A DNA stretch of 64,000 nucleotides, taken from NCBI GenBank assembly GCA_002428965.1, contig DIYI01000009.1, forward strand, positions 124,001 through 188,000, given 5' to 3'. The stretch is from Jejuia sp. UBA6058. Its GTDB lineage: Bacteria; Bacteroidota; Bacteroidia; Flavobacteriales; Flavobacteriaceae. A program made the translations under genes and the position numbers. The notes beneath the pieces were generated by a model, which had not been told where the DNA came from, searched no databases, and saw nothing but the letters and a program-made list of their open reading frames with translations. Of the stretch, positions 17,553 through 26,194 are shown one piece after another (the stretch's first letter is position 1; each line of letters opens with the position of its first letter).

Positions 17553-18128
17553 TTGTATAACAACCAATCTAACCCAAACACATTGATTTCAGGCATTGAA
17601 AAAGAAATAGTGCAATTGTTAAGGAAAAGCGACAAAAAAGCGATTACCTTACTGTATGAAAACTATGCTGATGCCCTTTATGGTGTGATTAGAAAGGTAA
17701 TTACCGATGAAGAAACGGCGCAAGATGTACTTCAAGAAACATTTATAAAAGTTTGGCGTTATGCAAAAAAGTATGACGCATCTAAAGCAAAATTATTTAC
17801 GTGGTTGTATAGAATTGCCTATAACACAGCAATTGATAAAACACGCTCCTTAAAAAAGAAAAATGAGAAAGAAGTCCAAATAGAGACTTCTACCGTATAT
17901 AAAATAACGACAAACTCTTTAAACCAAGATGTTTTAGATATTAAAAAACACTTAGGCACCTTGGACGAAAAGTATCAAATAGTGTTGAATGCACTATTTT
18001 TTGAAGGAATGACTCAACAAGAAGCAAGTGAAGAACTTGATATACCGTTGGGCACTATAAAATCAAGATTAAAAATTGGATTGCGAGAATTGAAAAAAAT
18101 TTACGATCCACAACAAAACAAGTCATGA
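17553..18128 (+). CDS. ECF RNA polymerase sigma factor
   Basis: A 191-residue group IV sigma factor. Region 2 (about residues 20-90) shows LLYENYADALYGVIRKVI, DEETAQDVLQETFIKVW and the core-binding helix; region 4 (about 130-185) shows QIVLNALFFEGMTQQEASEELDIPLGTIKSRL, the helix-turn-helix for the minus-35 box. The start is a TTG at 17553; another TTG at 17583 would shorten it by ten residues. It overlaps the downstream gene (ATGA), which encodes its likely anti-sigma factor, so it should be held inactive at the membrane until an unknown envelope signal. The regulon is not predictable from here. Confidence 0.9.
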   Translation: MYNNQSNPNTLISGIEKEIVQLLRKSDKKAITLLYENYADALYGVIRKVITDEETAQDVLQETFIKVWRYAKKYDASKAKLFTWLYRIAYNTAIDKTRSLKKKNEKEVQIETSTVYKITTNSLNQDVLDIKKHLGTLDEKYQIVLNALFFEGMTQQEASEELDIPLGTIKSRLKIGLRELKKIYDPQQNKS

Positions 18129-18913
18129 ATGAGAAAATAACTACATTTTTAAATTCTGGCCTATTAGATAAATATCTGGTAGGTGAAACCAACGTTGTTG
18201 AAACGGAGCAGGTTGAGGCTTATATTTCAAAATATCCTGAAGTACAAAATGCTTACAACACTATGCAACACAATTTAGAAATTGTTGCAAAAAGTAATGC
18301 CATTGAAGCTCCTGTAAGTGTTTTAGATAACGTTTTAGAAGCACTAGATGATGCACCAGTAATAACTTTACAGAAAGTTAGTAAATACAAAAAATGGTAT
18401 AAATTTTCGGTTGCTGCAAGTGTTGCTGCTTTAGTTTTTGCGGCAAGCACGTATTTGTTTTACAATCAAAGTCAGCAATTGGAAGAAGAAAATCAAATTA
18501 TTGTTGATGAAATTTTTGATTTGCGAAATGATATTGAAATGAATAACAAAAAATTTGACGATGCGATGGAGCTGTTTAAAAGATTGAACGATCCAGAAAC
18601 CTATAAATATATCATGCAAGGAAATGATCGTGCAAAAAACTTAAAAACTGTGGCCTACATCAATCCAAAGGAAAAAACCTCCATGATAGATGTGGTATCA
18701 TTACCACAGTTACCGGAGGAACAATGCTACCAAATTTGGGCCGATTTACAGGGTAGAATGGTAAGTTTGGGGATTTTAAATGAAACTGATAGACAATTGA
18801 GATATATGCCTTTTGCTGAAAATGCAGTTGCGCTTAATATTACTATTGAACCGAAAGGTGGCAATACTATAGCATCTTTAGAAAACTCTGTTGCAGAAAT
18901 TAGTTTGCAATAG
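18125..18913 (+). CDS. Membrane anti-sigma factor (RskA-type)
   Basis: A 262-residue single-pass membrane protein overlapping the sigma gene by 4 bp. Residues 1-75 form the cytosolic sigma-binding part, without the Cys/His pattern of zinc anti-sigma domains. One transmembrane helix is at about 88-113 (FSVAASVAALVFAASTYLFY), followed by a coiled coil and a periplasmic RskA C-terminal domain, whose mark is EEQCYQIWADLQGRMVSLGIL near residue 200. Members sequester their partner sigma factor and release it by regulated proteolysis. Partner assignment rests on the overlap; followed by a strong terminator. Confidence 0.85.
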   Translation: MNEKITTFLNSGLLDKYLVGETNVVETEQVEAYISKYPEVQNAYNTMQHNLEIVAKSNAIEAPVSVLDNVLEALDDAPVITLQKVSKYKKWYKFSVAASVAALVFAASTYLFYNQSQQLEEENQIIVDEIFDLRNDIEMNNKKFDDAMELFKRLNDPETYKYIMQGNDRAKNLKTVAYINPKEKTSMIDVVSLPQLPEEQCYQIWADLQGRMVSLGILNETDRQLRYMPFAENAVALNITIEPKGGNTIASLENSVAEISLQ

Positions 18914-18940
18914 TGCGCGAATAAAACCTTAAGAAAATTG

Positions 18941-18973
18941 AAAAAGCCTTTTTCATAGTGAAAAAGGCTTTTT
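18941..18973. terminator. Strong bidirectional terminator
   Basis: AAAAAGCCTTTTTCA and TGAAAAAGGCTTTTT form a perfect 15-bp stem with a short loop, flanked by T-runs on both strands, between the anti-sigma gene (ends 18913) and the convergent aquaporin gene (ends 19013). Confidence 0.85.
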
Positions 18974-19012
18974 ACTTGCTATTAAATAACTCTTATTATT
19001 GGGTTATTTTCT

Positions 19013-19699
19013 TTATTCCTTATCAAAAAGGGTTTTATGTATAATTCCTGCTACAATGGCTCCAGCAATTGGGGCTACCCAAAACAACCATAGCTGACTT
19101 GTAAATTCTCCTCCTGCAAACAGTGCCTGACATGTAGAACGTGCTGGGTTTACTGATGTGTTGGAAATTGGAATACTTATTAAATGGATTAAGGTTAACC
19201 CTAACCCTATGGCAATTGGCGCAAATCCTTTTGGCGCTCTAACATTGGTACTGCCTAAAATTATTAACAAGAAGAACAGTGTAAGTAGAAATTCCGCAAC
19301 TAATACCGAGATCATACTAAATCCACCTGGAGATAATTCGCCATAACCGTTAGCGGCAAAACCACCAATATCCGTAAAGTCTGATTTTCCTGAAACAATT
19401 AAGTATAACGCTCCAGCAGCAGCAATAGCGCCTATAAGTTGAGCAATAATATACCCTATAATCTCTTTGCCTTCAAACTTTCCTCCTGCCCATAAACCAA
19501 GAGATACTGCTGGGTTAAAATGCCCTCCCGAAATATGCCCTACCGCATAGGCCATTGTTAAAACTGTTAAACCAAAGGCTAATGACACGCCCAAAAGGCC
19601 AATACCCACTTCTGGAAAAGCAGCGGCAAAAATTGCACTACCACATCCACCAAAAACAAGCCAAAATGTTCCAAAAAATTCTGCAAATAGTTTTTTCAT
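19013..19699 (-). CDS. aqpZ: Aquaporin Z
   Basis: A 228-residue, six-helix water channel of the inner membrane. Both pore half-helices carry the NPA box: HISGGHFNPAVSLGL near residue 65 and SNTSVNPARSTC near residue 185. The constriction-site Arg follows the second NPA, and a His in the FNP region fits water-selective AqpZ rather than glycerol facilitators, which have Asp after the second NPA-R. The N-terminal FAEFFGTFWLVFGGCGSA matches AqpZ well. Length (230 typical) agrees. Single gene. Confidence 0.95.
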   Translation of the reverse strand: MKKLFAEFFGTFWLVFGGCGSAIFAAAFPEVGIGLLGVSLAFGLTVLTMAYAVGHISGGHFNPAVSLGLWAGGKFEGKEIIGYIIAQLIGAIAAAGALYLIVSGKSDFTDIGGFAANGYGELSPGGFSMISVLVAEFLLTLFFLLIILGSTNVRAPKGFAPIAIGLGLTLIHLISIPISNTSVNPARSTCQALFAGGEFTSQLWLFWVAPIAGAIVAGIIHKTLFDKE

Positions 19700-19825
19700 A
19701 ATAGTTAATATTTAATTGGTTAGCATTAAAAATTATAATTTACTGATTTTAAGACACCTGTAAAACAGAAAGGTCACATGAATTTTTTATTTTTATCAAC
19801 TTAATCAAGTTTTTTAACAAAAATG

Positions 19826-19833
19826 TATCTTTG
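19826..19833 (+). promoter_or_regulatory. Minus-7 promoter box for the small-protein/glycosyltransferase/sigma/transporter cluster
   Basis: TATCTTTG, a strong TAnnTTTG match, 14 bp before the ATG at 19848. It probably drives the four overlapping or tightly spaced genes to 22965. Confidence 0.45.
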
Positions 19834-19847
19834 CACAAAATTCACGT

Positions 19848-20054
19848 ATGAAACTTCTACTGATAACTTTGGTTTTGTTAGGCTTGGGAATAGCTGGTAT
19901 AGCCATAAAAATTTGGGCAAAGAAAGATGGGAAATTTGCGGGTACATGCGCAAGCCAAAACCCTATGTTAAATCAAGAAGGAGAAGCTTGTGGTTTTTGT
20001 GGAAAAACTCCCGATCAATTTAGCGAATGTAATGAACCACAACATTCGAACTAA
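19848..20054 (+). CDS. Small membrane protein with conserved cysteines, function unknown
   Basis: A 68-residue protein with one N-terminal transmembrane helix or uncleaved signal (LLLITLVLLGLGIAGIAIKIW) and a short outer part holding CASQNPMLNQEGEACGFCGKTP and a last Cys in SECNEP. The CxxC and flanking Cys could bind a metal or form disulphides. I recall similar short proteins in other Flavobacteriaceae, without a known role. It is 3 bp upstream of the glycosyltransferase gene, so it is the first gene of this cluster. A real gene is supported by a promoter box 14 bp upstream and by the tidy spacing. Confidence 0.75.
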   Translation: MKLLLITLVLLGLGIAGIAIKIWAKKDGKFAGTCASQNPMLNQEGEACGFCGKTPDQFSECNEPQHSN

Positions 20055-20057
20055 TTT

Positions 20058-21173
20058 ATGATAGTACTTGATATTATCTTCTACTTATTCATAGTAGTTG
20101 TTATATTTCAAGGTTTTTTCTTTTTCTATGTTTTTGGCAAACTATCCTTTTATAAGTTCAAACCAAGCTTAAAACAGAATACTGCTCCTGTCTCTGTTAT
20201 AGTTTGTGCTAAAAATGAGGCAAATAACTTAAAGAATTTTATTCCAGCAATTCTCAATCAGGACTATCCAACTTTTGAAATCGTACTGATTAATGATGCA
20301 TCTCATGACGACAGTCTTGAGATTATGGAAACGCTTGCAAATAGATCTGACAAAATCAAAATAGTTAATGTAAAGCCGGTTGAAACATTTTGGGGTAATA
20401 AAAAGTACCCCTTAACCTTAGGAATTAAAGCTGCAAAATATAATATCCTATTATTTACAGATGCCGATTGCAAACCTGTTTCTAAGTTTTGGATTAAAGA
20501 AATGGTTTCTCAATTCAATCGAGACACTACTATTACTTTGGGATATGGTGCCTATGCTAAGGTTAAACACTCTTTTCTTAATAGAATTATTCGTTTTGAA
20601 ACCTTGATAACAGCCATTTCTTATTTTTCGATGGCCCGTATTGGTTTACCATACATGGGTGTAGGTAGAAACCTTGCTTACACGAAGCAACAATTTTTTA
20701 AAGTTAAGGGATTTATGCAGCATATGAATATTCGTTCTGGTGATGATGATTTATTTGTTAATCAAGCAGCAAATAACTCTAACACAACTATTTGTATTTC
20801 CCCAAATAGCTTTACCGAATCTATTCCAAAAAACACAGTTAAAGAATGGATTAAGCAAAAGCGCAGACATATTTCAACCGCTTCACACTACCAAACCAAA
20901 CATAAAGTTATACTAGCATCTTTCTACACAACTAACTTTTTATTTTGGACTTGTGCTATTTTACTTTTGACACTTTGGCATTTTCCTCTTTACGTATTAT
21001 CCCTAATTATATTGCGGCTTGGAATTCAATATTTTATTTATGGATTAGCAGCTAAAAAATTAAATGAAAAAGACCTTACCCCATTTATACCCTTTCTCGA
21101 AATCTTTTTAGTTCTTTTTCAATTGGCTATATTTATGTCAAATAAAATATCAAAACCCAATCATTGGAAGTAG
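20058..21173 (+). CDS. Membrane glycosyltransferase, family 2
   Basis: A 371-residue GT-A glycosyltransferase. One N-terminal membrane helix (IIFYLFIVVVIFQGFFFFYVF) precedes the catalytic domain (about residues 45-225), with VSVIVCAKNEANNL, IVLINDASHDDS, FTDADCKP (the DxD-like metal site) and SGDDDLFVN, and a KQKRRH segment at about 270 like the QxxRW acceptor motif. Two or three C-terminal helices follow. This layout resembles transferases that add sugars to lipid or build polysaccharide. The donor and product are not determinable. The following sigma gene starts inside its last codons. Confidence 0.88.
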   Translation: MIVLDIIFYLFIVVVIFQGFFFFYVFGKLSFYKFKPSLKQNTAPVSVIVCAKNEANNLKNFIPAILNQDYPTFEIVLINDASHDDSLEIMETLANRSDKIKIVNVKPVETFWGNKKYPLTLGIKAAKYNILLFTDADCKPVSKFWIKEMVSQFNRDTTITLGYGAYAKVKHSFLNRIIRFETLITAISYFSMARIGLPYMGVGRNLAYTKQQFFKVKGFMQHMNIRSGDDDLFVNQAANNSNTTICISPNSFTESIPKNTVKEWIKQKRRHISTASHYQTKHKVILASFYTTNFLFWTCAILLLTLWHFPLYVLSLIILRLGIQYFIYGLAAKKLNEKDLTPFIPFLEIFLVLFQLAIFMSNKISKPNHWK

Positions 21174-21712
21174 AATTAGCTATAGCTCGCGCGAAAAATA
21201 ACGACCAAAAAGCATTCAATTTTTTATTGGATTTATATTGGGATGATGTTTACGGATTTCAGTTGAAGCGTGTTCAAAACGAAAATGATGCCGAAGATAT
21301 AACCATACAAACATTCTCTAGAGCTTTTGACAAAATAAACACCTTTGATGAACGCTTTAAGTTTAAAACTTGGTTAATCACCATTTCTAAAAACATACAT
21401 ATTGATTTGTTAAGAAAGAAAAAAAACTCCATAACCCAAGTTATATCTAAGGACGACAAAAAGGTATTTCAAGTTTTAGATGAATCTCCATCTGCTGAAG
21501 ACAAACTTATTACTGAGCAAAATTTAGCCAAACTCTTGCGTGATATAAAAAAACTAAAACCGCATTATCAAAAGGTTATTAACCTAAGATACTTCCAAGA
21601 ATTAAGTTATAAGGAAATTTCAAAAGAGTTAAATGAGCCTATAAGCAATGTAAAAGTAAAGCTATTAAGAGCTAAAAAACTTCTTGCTGAAATTATCTCA
21701 TCCAAAAAATGA
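21164..21712 (+). CDS. ECF RNA polymerase sigma factor without linked anti-sigma
   Basis: A 182-residue group IV sigma factor. Region 2 shows FNFLLDLYWDDVYGFQLK, NDAEDITIQTFSRAFDKI and FKTWLITISKNIHIDLLRKKK; region 4 shows YQKVINLRYFQELSYKEISKEL and NVKVKLLRAKKLL. The start is a TTG at 21164 that overlaps the glycosyltransferase stop, and the gene ends in an ATGA overlap with the transporter. No anti-sigma gene is adjacent, unlike the sigma at 17553. The overlaps imply that its level is tied to translation of glycosyltransferase and transporter. Confidence 0.9.
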   Translation: MEVELAIARAKNNDQKAFNFLLDLYWDDVYGFQLKRVQNENDAEDITIQTFSRAFDKINTFDERFKFKTWLITISKNIHIDLLRKKKNSITQVISKDDKKVFQVLDESPSAEDKLITEQNLAKLLRDIKKLKPHYQKVINLRYFQELSYKEISKELNEPISNVKVKLLRAKKLLAEIISSKK

Positions 21713-22965
21713 TAACCAAACTAAAAAATCTTGGACCAGGTCTATTATTTGCAGGTGCTGCCATTGGTGTATCTCATTTAGTGCAATCTACAAGAGCTGG
21801 TGCCGACTTTGGCTTGGGACTTATATGGGCACTCATTTTAGCAAATTTATTCAAGTATCCCTTCTTTCAATTTGGCCCAAAGTATGCCGTCGCAACCAAC
21901 GAAAGTCTACTAGATGGTTATAATAAATTAGGTAAGGGAACACTAATAACTTATTATTTGCTTACCTTCTTTACAATGTTCGTTATCCAAATGGCGGTAA
22001 CAATTGTAACTGCGGGTATTGCATCATCCCTGTTTTATACGTTTTCGCCGCTTGTCATAATTGGGTTAGAAATTTCCAGTGTTCAAATATGGTCAATAAT
22101 TATTTTGGCAATATGTTTTTCACTTTTAATGCTTGGTAAATACAAGTTGCTAGACAACCTCATTAAAATAATTATTATCACCTTAGCTATCAGCACAATT
22201 GTTGCAGTTGTAATGGCTTTTTTTAAAAATGATAATACACTTTCTTTTATCCAAATATTTCCAAAAAACAATATTGAAATCGTATTTCTTATCGCATTTA
22301 TGGGGTGGATGCCCGCGCCTTTAGATGTTTCTGTATGGCATTCCCTTTGGTCTCTAGAAAAAAAGAAAAATCAGATTTCTTATTCTCCAAAAAATGCACT
22401 TTTTGATTTCAACATTGGTTACATCGGCACTACCATTCTTGGAATTTGTTTTCTACTTCTAGGAGCACTAGTGATGTTTTCTACTGGTGAAACTTTTAGT
22501 GGTTCAGCAGGTGTTTTCGCAAGTCAATTAATTGACATGTACACCTCAAGTCTTGGGAATTGGGCATACGTTATTATTGGCATTGCTGCATTCACAACTA
22601 TGTTTAGTACTACGCTCACCACATTAGATGCATCGCCGAGATCTATGGATCGCACCTCAGAACTGCTGTTGAATAAAACATTTAAACTAGGTTATTTGTT
22701 TTGGATTGTTTTATTATGTCTTGGCACAATTTATATTTTCCTCTTTTTAGGCTCAGAAATGGGGAAACTGGTAAAAATTGCCACAATACTTTCCTTTATT
22801 ACAGCACCATTTTATGCTATAATTAATTATGTACTCATTTCTGGAAGACACACCCCAAAAGAATGGCAGCCATCCAAGGGAATACGGATTTTAAGTTGGT
22901 TAGGAATAGTGTTTTTGGTTGGTTTCAGTATTTGGTATCTAAGCATACTTGATCGGAGCTTTTAA
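21709..22965 (+). CDS. Nramp-related membrane transporter lacking the canonical metal motifs
   Basis: A 418-residue protein with about eleven hydrophobic helices and the Nramp fold signature at both halves. Helix 1 starts GPGLLFAGAAIGVSHLVQ; in classical manganese/iron Nramps this position has DPGN, here it reads GVSH. Helix 6 has FMGWMPAPLDVSVWH, where Nramps have MPHN, here APLD. The metal-coordinating Asp, Asn and Met are therefore missing, and the substrate may be another cation, or no metal. Automatic tools would call it a divalent metal transporter; I would not. Overlaps the sigma gene by 4 bp. Confidence 0.8.
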   Translation: MITKLKNLGPGLLFAGAAIGVSHLVQSTRAGADFGLGLIWALILANLFKYPFFQFGPKYAVATNESLLDGYNKLGKGTLITYYLLTFFTMFVIQMAVTIVTAGIASSLFYTFSPLVIIGLEISSVQIWSIIILAICFSLLMLGKYKLLDNLIKIIIITLAISTIVAVVMAFFKNDNTLSFIQIFPKNNIEIVFLIAFMGWMPAPLDVSVWHSLWSLEKKKNQISYSPKNALFDFNIGYIGTTILGICFLLLGALVMFSTGETFSGSAGVFASQLIDMYTSSLGNWAYVIIGIAAFTTMFSTTLTTLDASPRSMDRTSELLLNKTFKLGYLFWIVLLCLGTIYIFLFLGSEMGKLVKIATILSFITAPFYAIINYVLISGRHTPKEWQPSKGIRILSWLGIVFLVGFSIWYLSILDRSF

Positions 22966-22977
22966 AGTAATACTTCT

Positions 22978-22985
22978 TATCTTTG
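22978..22985 (+). promoter_or_regulatory. Minus-7 promoter box for lipA
   Basis: TATCTTTG, 17 bp before the lipA ATG and 12 bp after the transporter stop. A TTG lies 26 bp upstream, too far for the normal spacing. Confidence 0.45.
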
Positions 22986-23002
22986 CATTTCAAATTTGAG
23001 CT

Positions 23003-23881
23003 ATGCAGAAAGAGACTATTTCAAATATTTTACCTGAAAGACAAGCTAAACCTAAATGGCTTCGAGTAAAACTTCCAACGGGAAAAAAATATACTGAACT
23101 CCGTGGTTTAGTGGACAAATATAAATTGAACACTATTTGTACTTCTGGTAGTTGTCCTAACATGGGAGAATGCTGGGGAGAAGGTACCGCTACCTTTATG
23201 ATTTTAGGTAATATTTGCACACGCTCTTGCGGATTTTGTGGGGTTAAAACAGGTAGACCCGAAACTGTGGATTGGGATGAACCGGAAAAAGTAGCACGCT
23301 CTATCAAAATTATGAATATTAAGCATGCCGTTTTAACAAGTGTAGATAGAGACGATTTGAAAGATATGGGCAGTATTATGTGGGCAGAAACAGTGAACGC
23401 CGTAAGACGCATGAATCCAAAAACAACTCTAGAAACATTAATACCAGACTTTCAAGGCATAGAACGCCATATAGACCGAATTATCAATGTAGCTCCAGAA
23501 GTTGTTTCCCATAATATAGAAACAGTAAGAAGGTTAACCAGAGAGGTTCGTATACAGGCAAAATACGATCGTAGTATGCAAGTTTTAAAATATTTAAAGC
23601 AACAAGGACAACGGCGAACAAAATCTGGTATTATGCTTGGTTTAGGGGAAACACGAGAGGAGGTATTTGCTACTTTGCACGATTTAAGAGATAATGATGT
23701 GGATGTGGTTACCATTGGTCAATACTTACAACCCAGTAAAAAACACTTACCTGTAAAACGATTTATCAATCCTGATGAGTTTGAAGAGTATAAAGAAATA
23801 GGTCTTGATTTAGGGTTCAGACATGTAGAAAGTAGTGCTTTGGTTAGGTCTTCCTATAAAGCGCAAAAGCACATAGATTAA
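23003..23881 (+). CDS. lipA: Lipoyl synthase
   Basis: A 292-residue radical-SAM enzyme that inserts two sulphurs into octanoyl groups on lipoyl domains of 2-oxoacid dehydrogenases. Both Fe-S clusters are visible: the auxiliary cluster ligands Cys46, Cys51 and Cys57 (CTSGSCPNMGEC) and the radical-SAM CxxxCxxC at Cys72, Cys76 and Cys79 (CTRSCGFC). The C-terminal Ser that ligates the auxiliary cluster is in the conserved HVESSALVRSSY. Size is typical. Gene order does not include lipB. It has its own promoter box. Confidence 0.97.
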   Translation: MQKETISNILPERQAKPKWLRVKLPTGKKYTELRGLVDKYKLNTICTSGSCPNMGECWGEGTATFMILGNICTRSCGFCGVKTGRPETVDWDEPEKVARSIKIMNIKHAVLTSVDRDDLKDMGSIMWAETVNAVRRMNPKTTLETLIPDFQGIERHIDRIINVAPEVVSHNIETVRRLTREVRIQAKYDRSMQVLKYLKQQGQRRTKSGIMLGLGETREEVFATLHDLRDNDVDVVTIGQYLQPSKKHLPVKRFINPDEFEEYKEIGLDLGFRHVESSALVRSSYKAQKHID

Positions 23882-23932
23882 ACAAAAAATGCAATTTATC
23901 GGAAAAAGTATGTATTTTGTCGGATAAATATT

Positions 23933-23940
23933 TATATTTG
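23933..23940 (+). promoter_or_regulatory. Minus-7 promoter box for the hybrid kinase
   Basis: TATATTTG, 19 bp before the ATG at 23960. Just upstream, ATTTATC (23894-23900) and GATAAAT (23923-23929) form an inverted repeat that could be a hairpin or operator. Confidence 0.4.
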
Positions 23941-23959
23941 TTCAACTATTTAATCTAAA

Positions 23960-26194
23960 ATGTCCCAAATAAAGCAATATACCTGTATTGTTCTGATGCT
24001 ATTAACTTTATCAATATCCTCTCAAACTTTGGAGAAGGATCCTGAGATAGTTCAAAACAAGATTAATTATCATATAGAACAATCTCAAAAAGACATAGCA
24101 AATTATAATTATTTTGAAGCTCAGAAAACATTAGATGAAGCTTTAGAAATTGCTGAAAACTCTAACAACAAAAAAAGTATTGGATATATCAACTCCTTGT
24201 TGGGGCATCTTCACCTTATCCTAGATGAAGAAGAAAAAGCCATAGCAACATTGAACAAAGCGGTTGAAATTCAACGTATTATTAATGACAACAAAAACCT
24301 TGGTCGTTCCTTCAAAACCTTTGGCGATGTCTATATGCAAAAAGGAGACACGTATCAAGCCCTAGATTCTTACAGAGCTGCCAAATCTAAATTTCAAGAA
24401 GAGGAATTGGAAGCCCAACTTGCTGAAACTCTTCTTGCTGAAGGTAATGCTTATATTGAATTAAAAAACTATAGAAAATCAAGAGAACTTATTGAACAAG
24501 CTATATCTCTAGCTAGGAATGAAGAGCTAAACGAAACCTTAAGTAAAGCACTTATTAAACAGGGAAAAGTGCATGATCTTTTGAATGAACCAGGCAAAGC
24601 TTTAGACTTTACTGAGGAAGGGCTGAAAATTGCACAATCTAATGGATTTAAGTCTATACAAAATGAAGGGCTTCTTGTTTCAAGCAATATTTTTGAGAAT
24701 AGTCAAAATTATAAACTTTCAAATAAATATTTGAAAGAACATTTAAAGCTATCAGATTCTTTAAGAGCCGTAAAAAGAGCTCATTTGTCGCCCGAAAAGC
24801 GCGCAGAATACATGAATAACGACTTGCTTGAAAGTAACAAAGAAAAGCAAGCTGAACTTGAAGAAGAAAAAAGTAAAAACGATTTAGGCACTTTAATTTC
24901 GATATTAAGTGTAGCACTAATAACAATTCTGTCATTGTTAACCTTATCTCTGTACAAAAACAATAACATAAGGCTAAAAACAAACAACATGCTGCATAAG
25001 AAGAATAATGAACTTCTTATTGCAAAAGAAAAAGCAGAATTAGCTTCTAAAACCAAAGCCAACTTTTTATCCACAGTGACACACGAACTTAGAACGCCTC
25101 TATACGCGGTAACTGGCTTGAGTAATATGTTGCTAGATGAAAACCCAAAACCAGAACAGATTCAACATCTTAAATCTTTAAAGTTTTCTGGCGATTATTT
25201 ATTAACGTTTATAAACGATATCCTTCAAATAAATAAAATTGAAGCGAATAAAGTTGAGGTGGAGCCAGAGCCATTCAACTTAAAAAAGAAAATAAATAAT
25301 ATTATTCTAGCGTTAAACAATTCAGCCTTAGATAATAATGTAAAAATGCATTATGAATATGATAAGGATTTACCAGAGAACTTTATCGCAGATCAACTTA
25401 AGATTTCTCAAATACTGATAAACCTTATTGGCAACTCTATCAAATTCACTAAGGATGGGGATATATGGATTAGAGTATATAAAATTGGCGCGGAGAAAAA
25501 CACCTATAGCTTGCGCTTTGAGGTAGAGGATAATGGCATTGGAATTTCTGAAGAAAAGCAGGAAAATATGTTTGAGAGCTTTTCTCAAGGATCTATCCAG
25601 ATAAATAGAAAATATGGCGGCACAGGTCTAGGGTTATCTATCGTAAAAGGATTAATTGAAATTTTAAAAGGTAAAATTTATCTACAAAGTGAATTAGGAA
25701 AGGGTACAACATTCTTCTTTGAAATTCCTTTGGAATACAATGGATCTAAAGAAAAATCTACAGAAGATGATCTAGAGACGGCCAATACAAAACCAGAAAT
25801 TGACTTAAGTAAGGTAAAAATTCTAGTGGTTGAAGACAATAAAATTAACCAGATGATTACCAAAAAAATCCTTACTAAAATGGGATTAGCATCTGAAGTG
25901 GTAGATAATGGCGAAGCTGCGGTTGATAAAATAAAAAGTAATAAGTACGATATTATTTTAATGGATATACATATGCCGGGTATAAGCGGTATTGAAGCCA
26001 CCAAGATTGTAAGAACTTTTGATAAAGAATTGACCATTTTTGCACTTACCGCTGTTACCATTGAAGATAAGATGCACGAGTTTGAAGAAGCCGGATTTAC
26101 GGATATTATTCCAAAGCCATTTAAACAAGAAGAGTTTGAGAAGAAACTTTTTAATGCTTTATCTAAGAATAAAACTAAGTCCATTACTGCTTAA
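23960..26194 (+). CDS. Hybrid sensor histidine kinase with periplasmic TPR sensor
   Basis: A 744-residue hybrid kinase. After a signal peptide (LMLLTLSISSQ) come about five TPR units (residues 30-280, e.g. YLNSLLGHLHLILDEEEKA-like helices) predicted outside, then a coiled coil, one membrane helix at about 311-334, a second coiled coil, HisKA with STVTHELRTPL (phospho-His375), HATPase with LINLIGNSIKFT (N box), VEDNGIGI and GGTGLGLSIV, and a receiver domain with KILVVEDNKIN, phospho-Asp669 in LMDIHMPG, and Lys in PKPF. No DNA-binding output is fused. No separate regulator gene is adjacent, so the partner is elsewhere. Overlaps the convergent lpxK by 4 bp. Confidence 0.93.
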   Translation: MSQIKQYTCIVLMLLTLSISSQTLEKDPEIVQNKINYHIEQSQKDIANYNYFEAQKTLDEALEIAENSNNKKSIGYINSLLGHLHLILDEEEKAIATLNKAVEIQRIINDNKNLGRSFKTFGDVYMQKGDTYQALDSYRAAKSKFQEEELEAQLAETLLAEGNAYIELKNYRKSRELIEQAISLARNEELNETLSKALIKQGKVHDLLNEPGKALDFTEEGLKIAQSNGFKSIQNEGLLVSSNIFENSQNYKLSNKYLKEHLKLSDSLRAVKRAHLSPEKRAEYMNNDLLESNKEKQAELEEEKSKNDLGTLISILSVALITILSLLTLSLYKNNNIRLKTNNMLHKKNNELLIAKEKAELASKTKANFLSTVTHELRTPLYAVTGLSNMLLDENPKPEQIQHLKSLKFSGDYLLTFINDILQINKIEANKVEVEPEPFNLKKKINNIILALNNSALDNNVKMHYEYDKDLPENFIADQLKISQILINLIGNSIKFTKDGDIWIRVYKIGAEKNTYSLRFEVEDNGIGISEEKQENMFESFSQGSIQINRKYGGTGLGLSIVKGLIEILKGKIYLQSELGKGTTFFFEIPLEYNGSKEKSTEDDLETANTKPEIDLSKVKILVVEDNKINQMITKKILTKMGLASEVVDNGEAAVDKIKSNKYDIILMDIHMPGISGIEATKIVRTFDKELTIFALTAVTIEDKMHEFEEAGFTDIIPKPFKQEEFEKKLFNALSKNKTKSITA

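Noticed and set aside
19823..20023. 66-residue plus-strand frame overlapping the small Cys protein
   Set aside because: It begins at the promoter box and lacks the membrane helix; the 19848 frame gives a coherent protein.
21709..22965. Naming the transporter mntH
   Set aside because: Neither DPGN nor MPHN is present, so manganese transport is not supported.
22990..23412. 140-residue minus-strand frame over lipA
   Set aside because: Mirror of the lipA coding sequence with no independent start signal.
25678..26184. 168-residue minus-strand frame over the receiver domain of the hybrid kinase
   Set aside because: Antisense to conserved kinase and receiver motifs.
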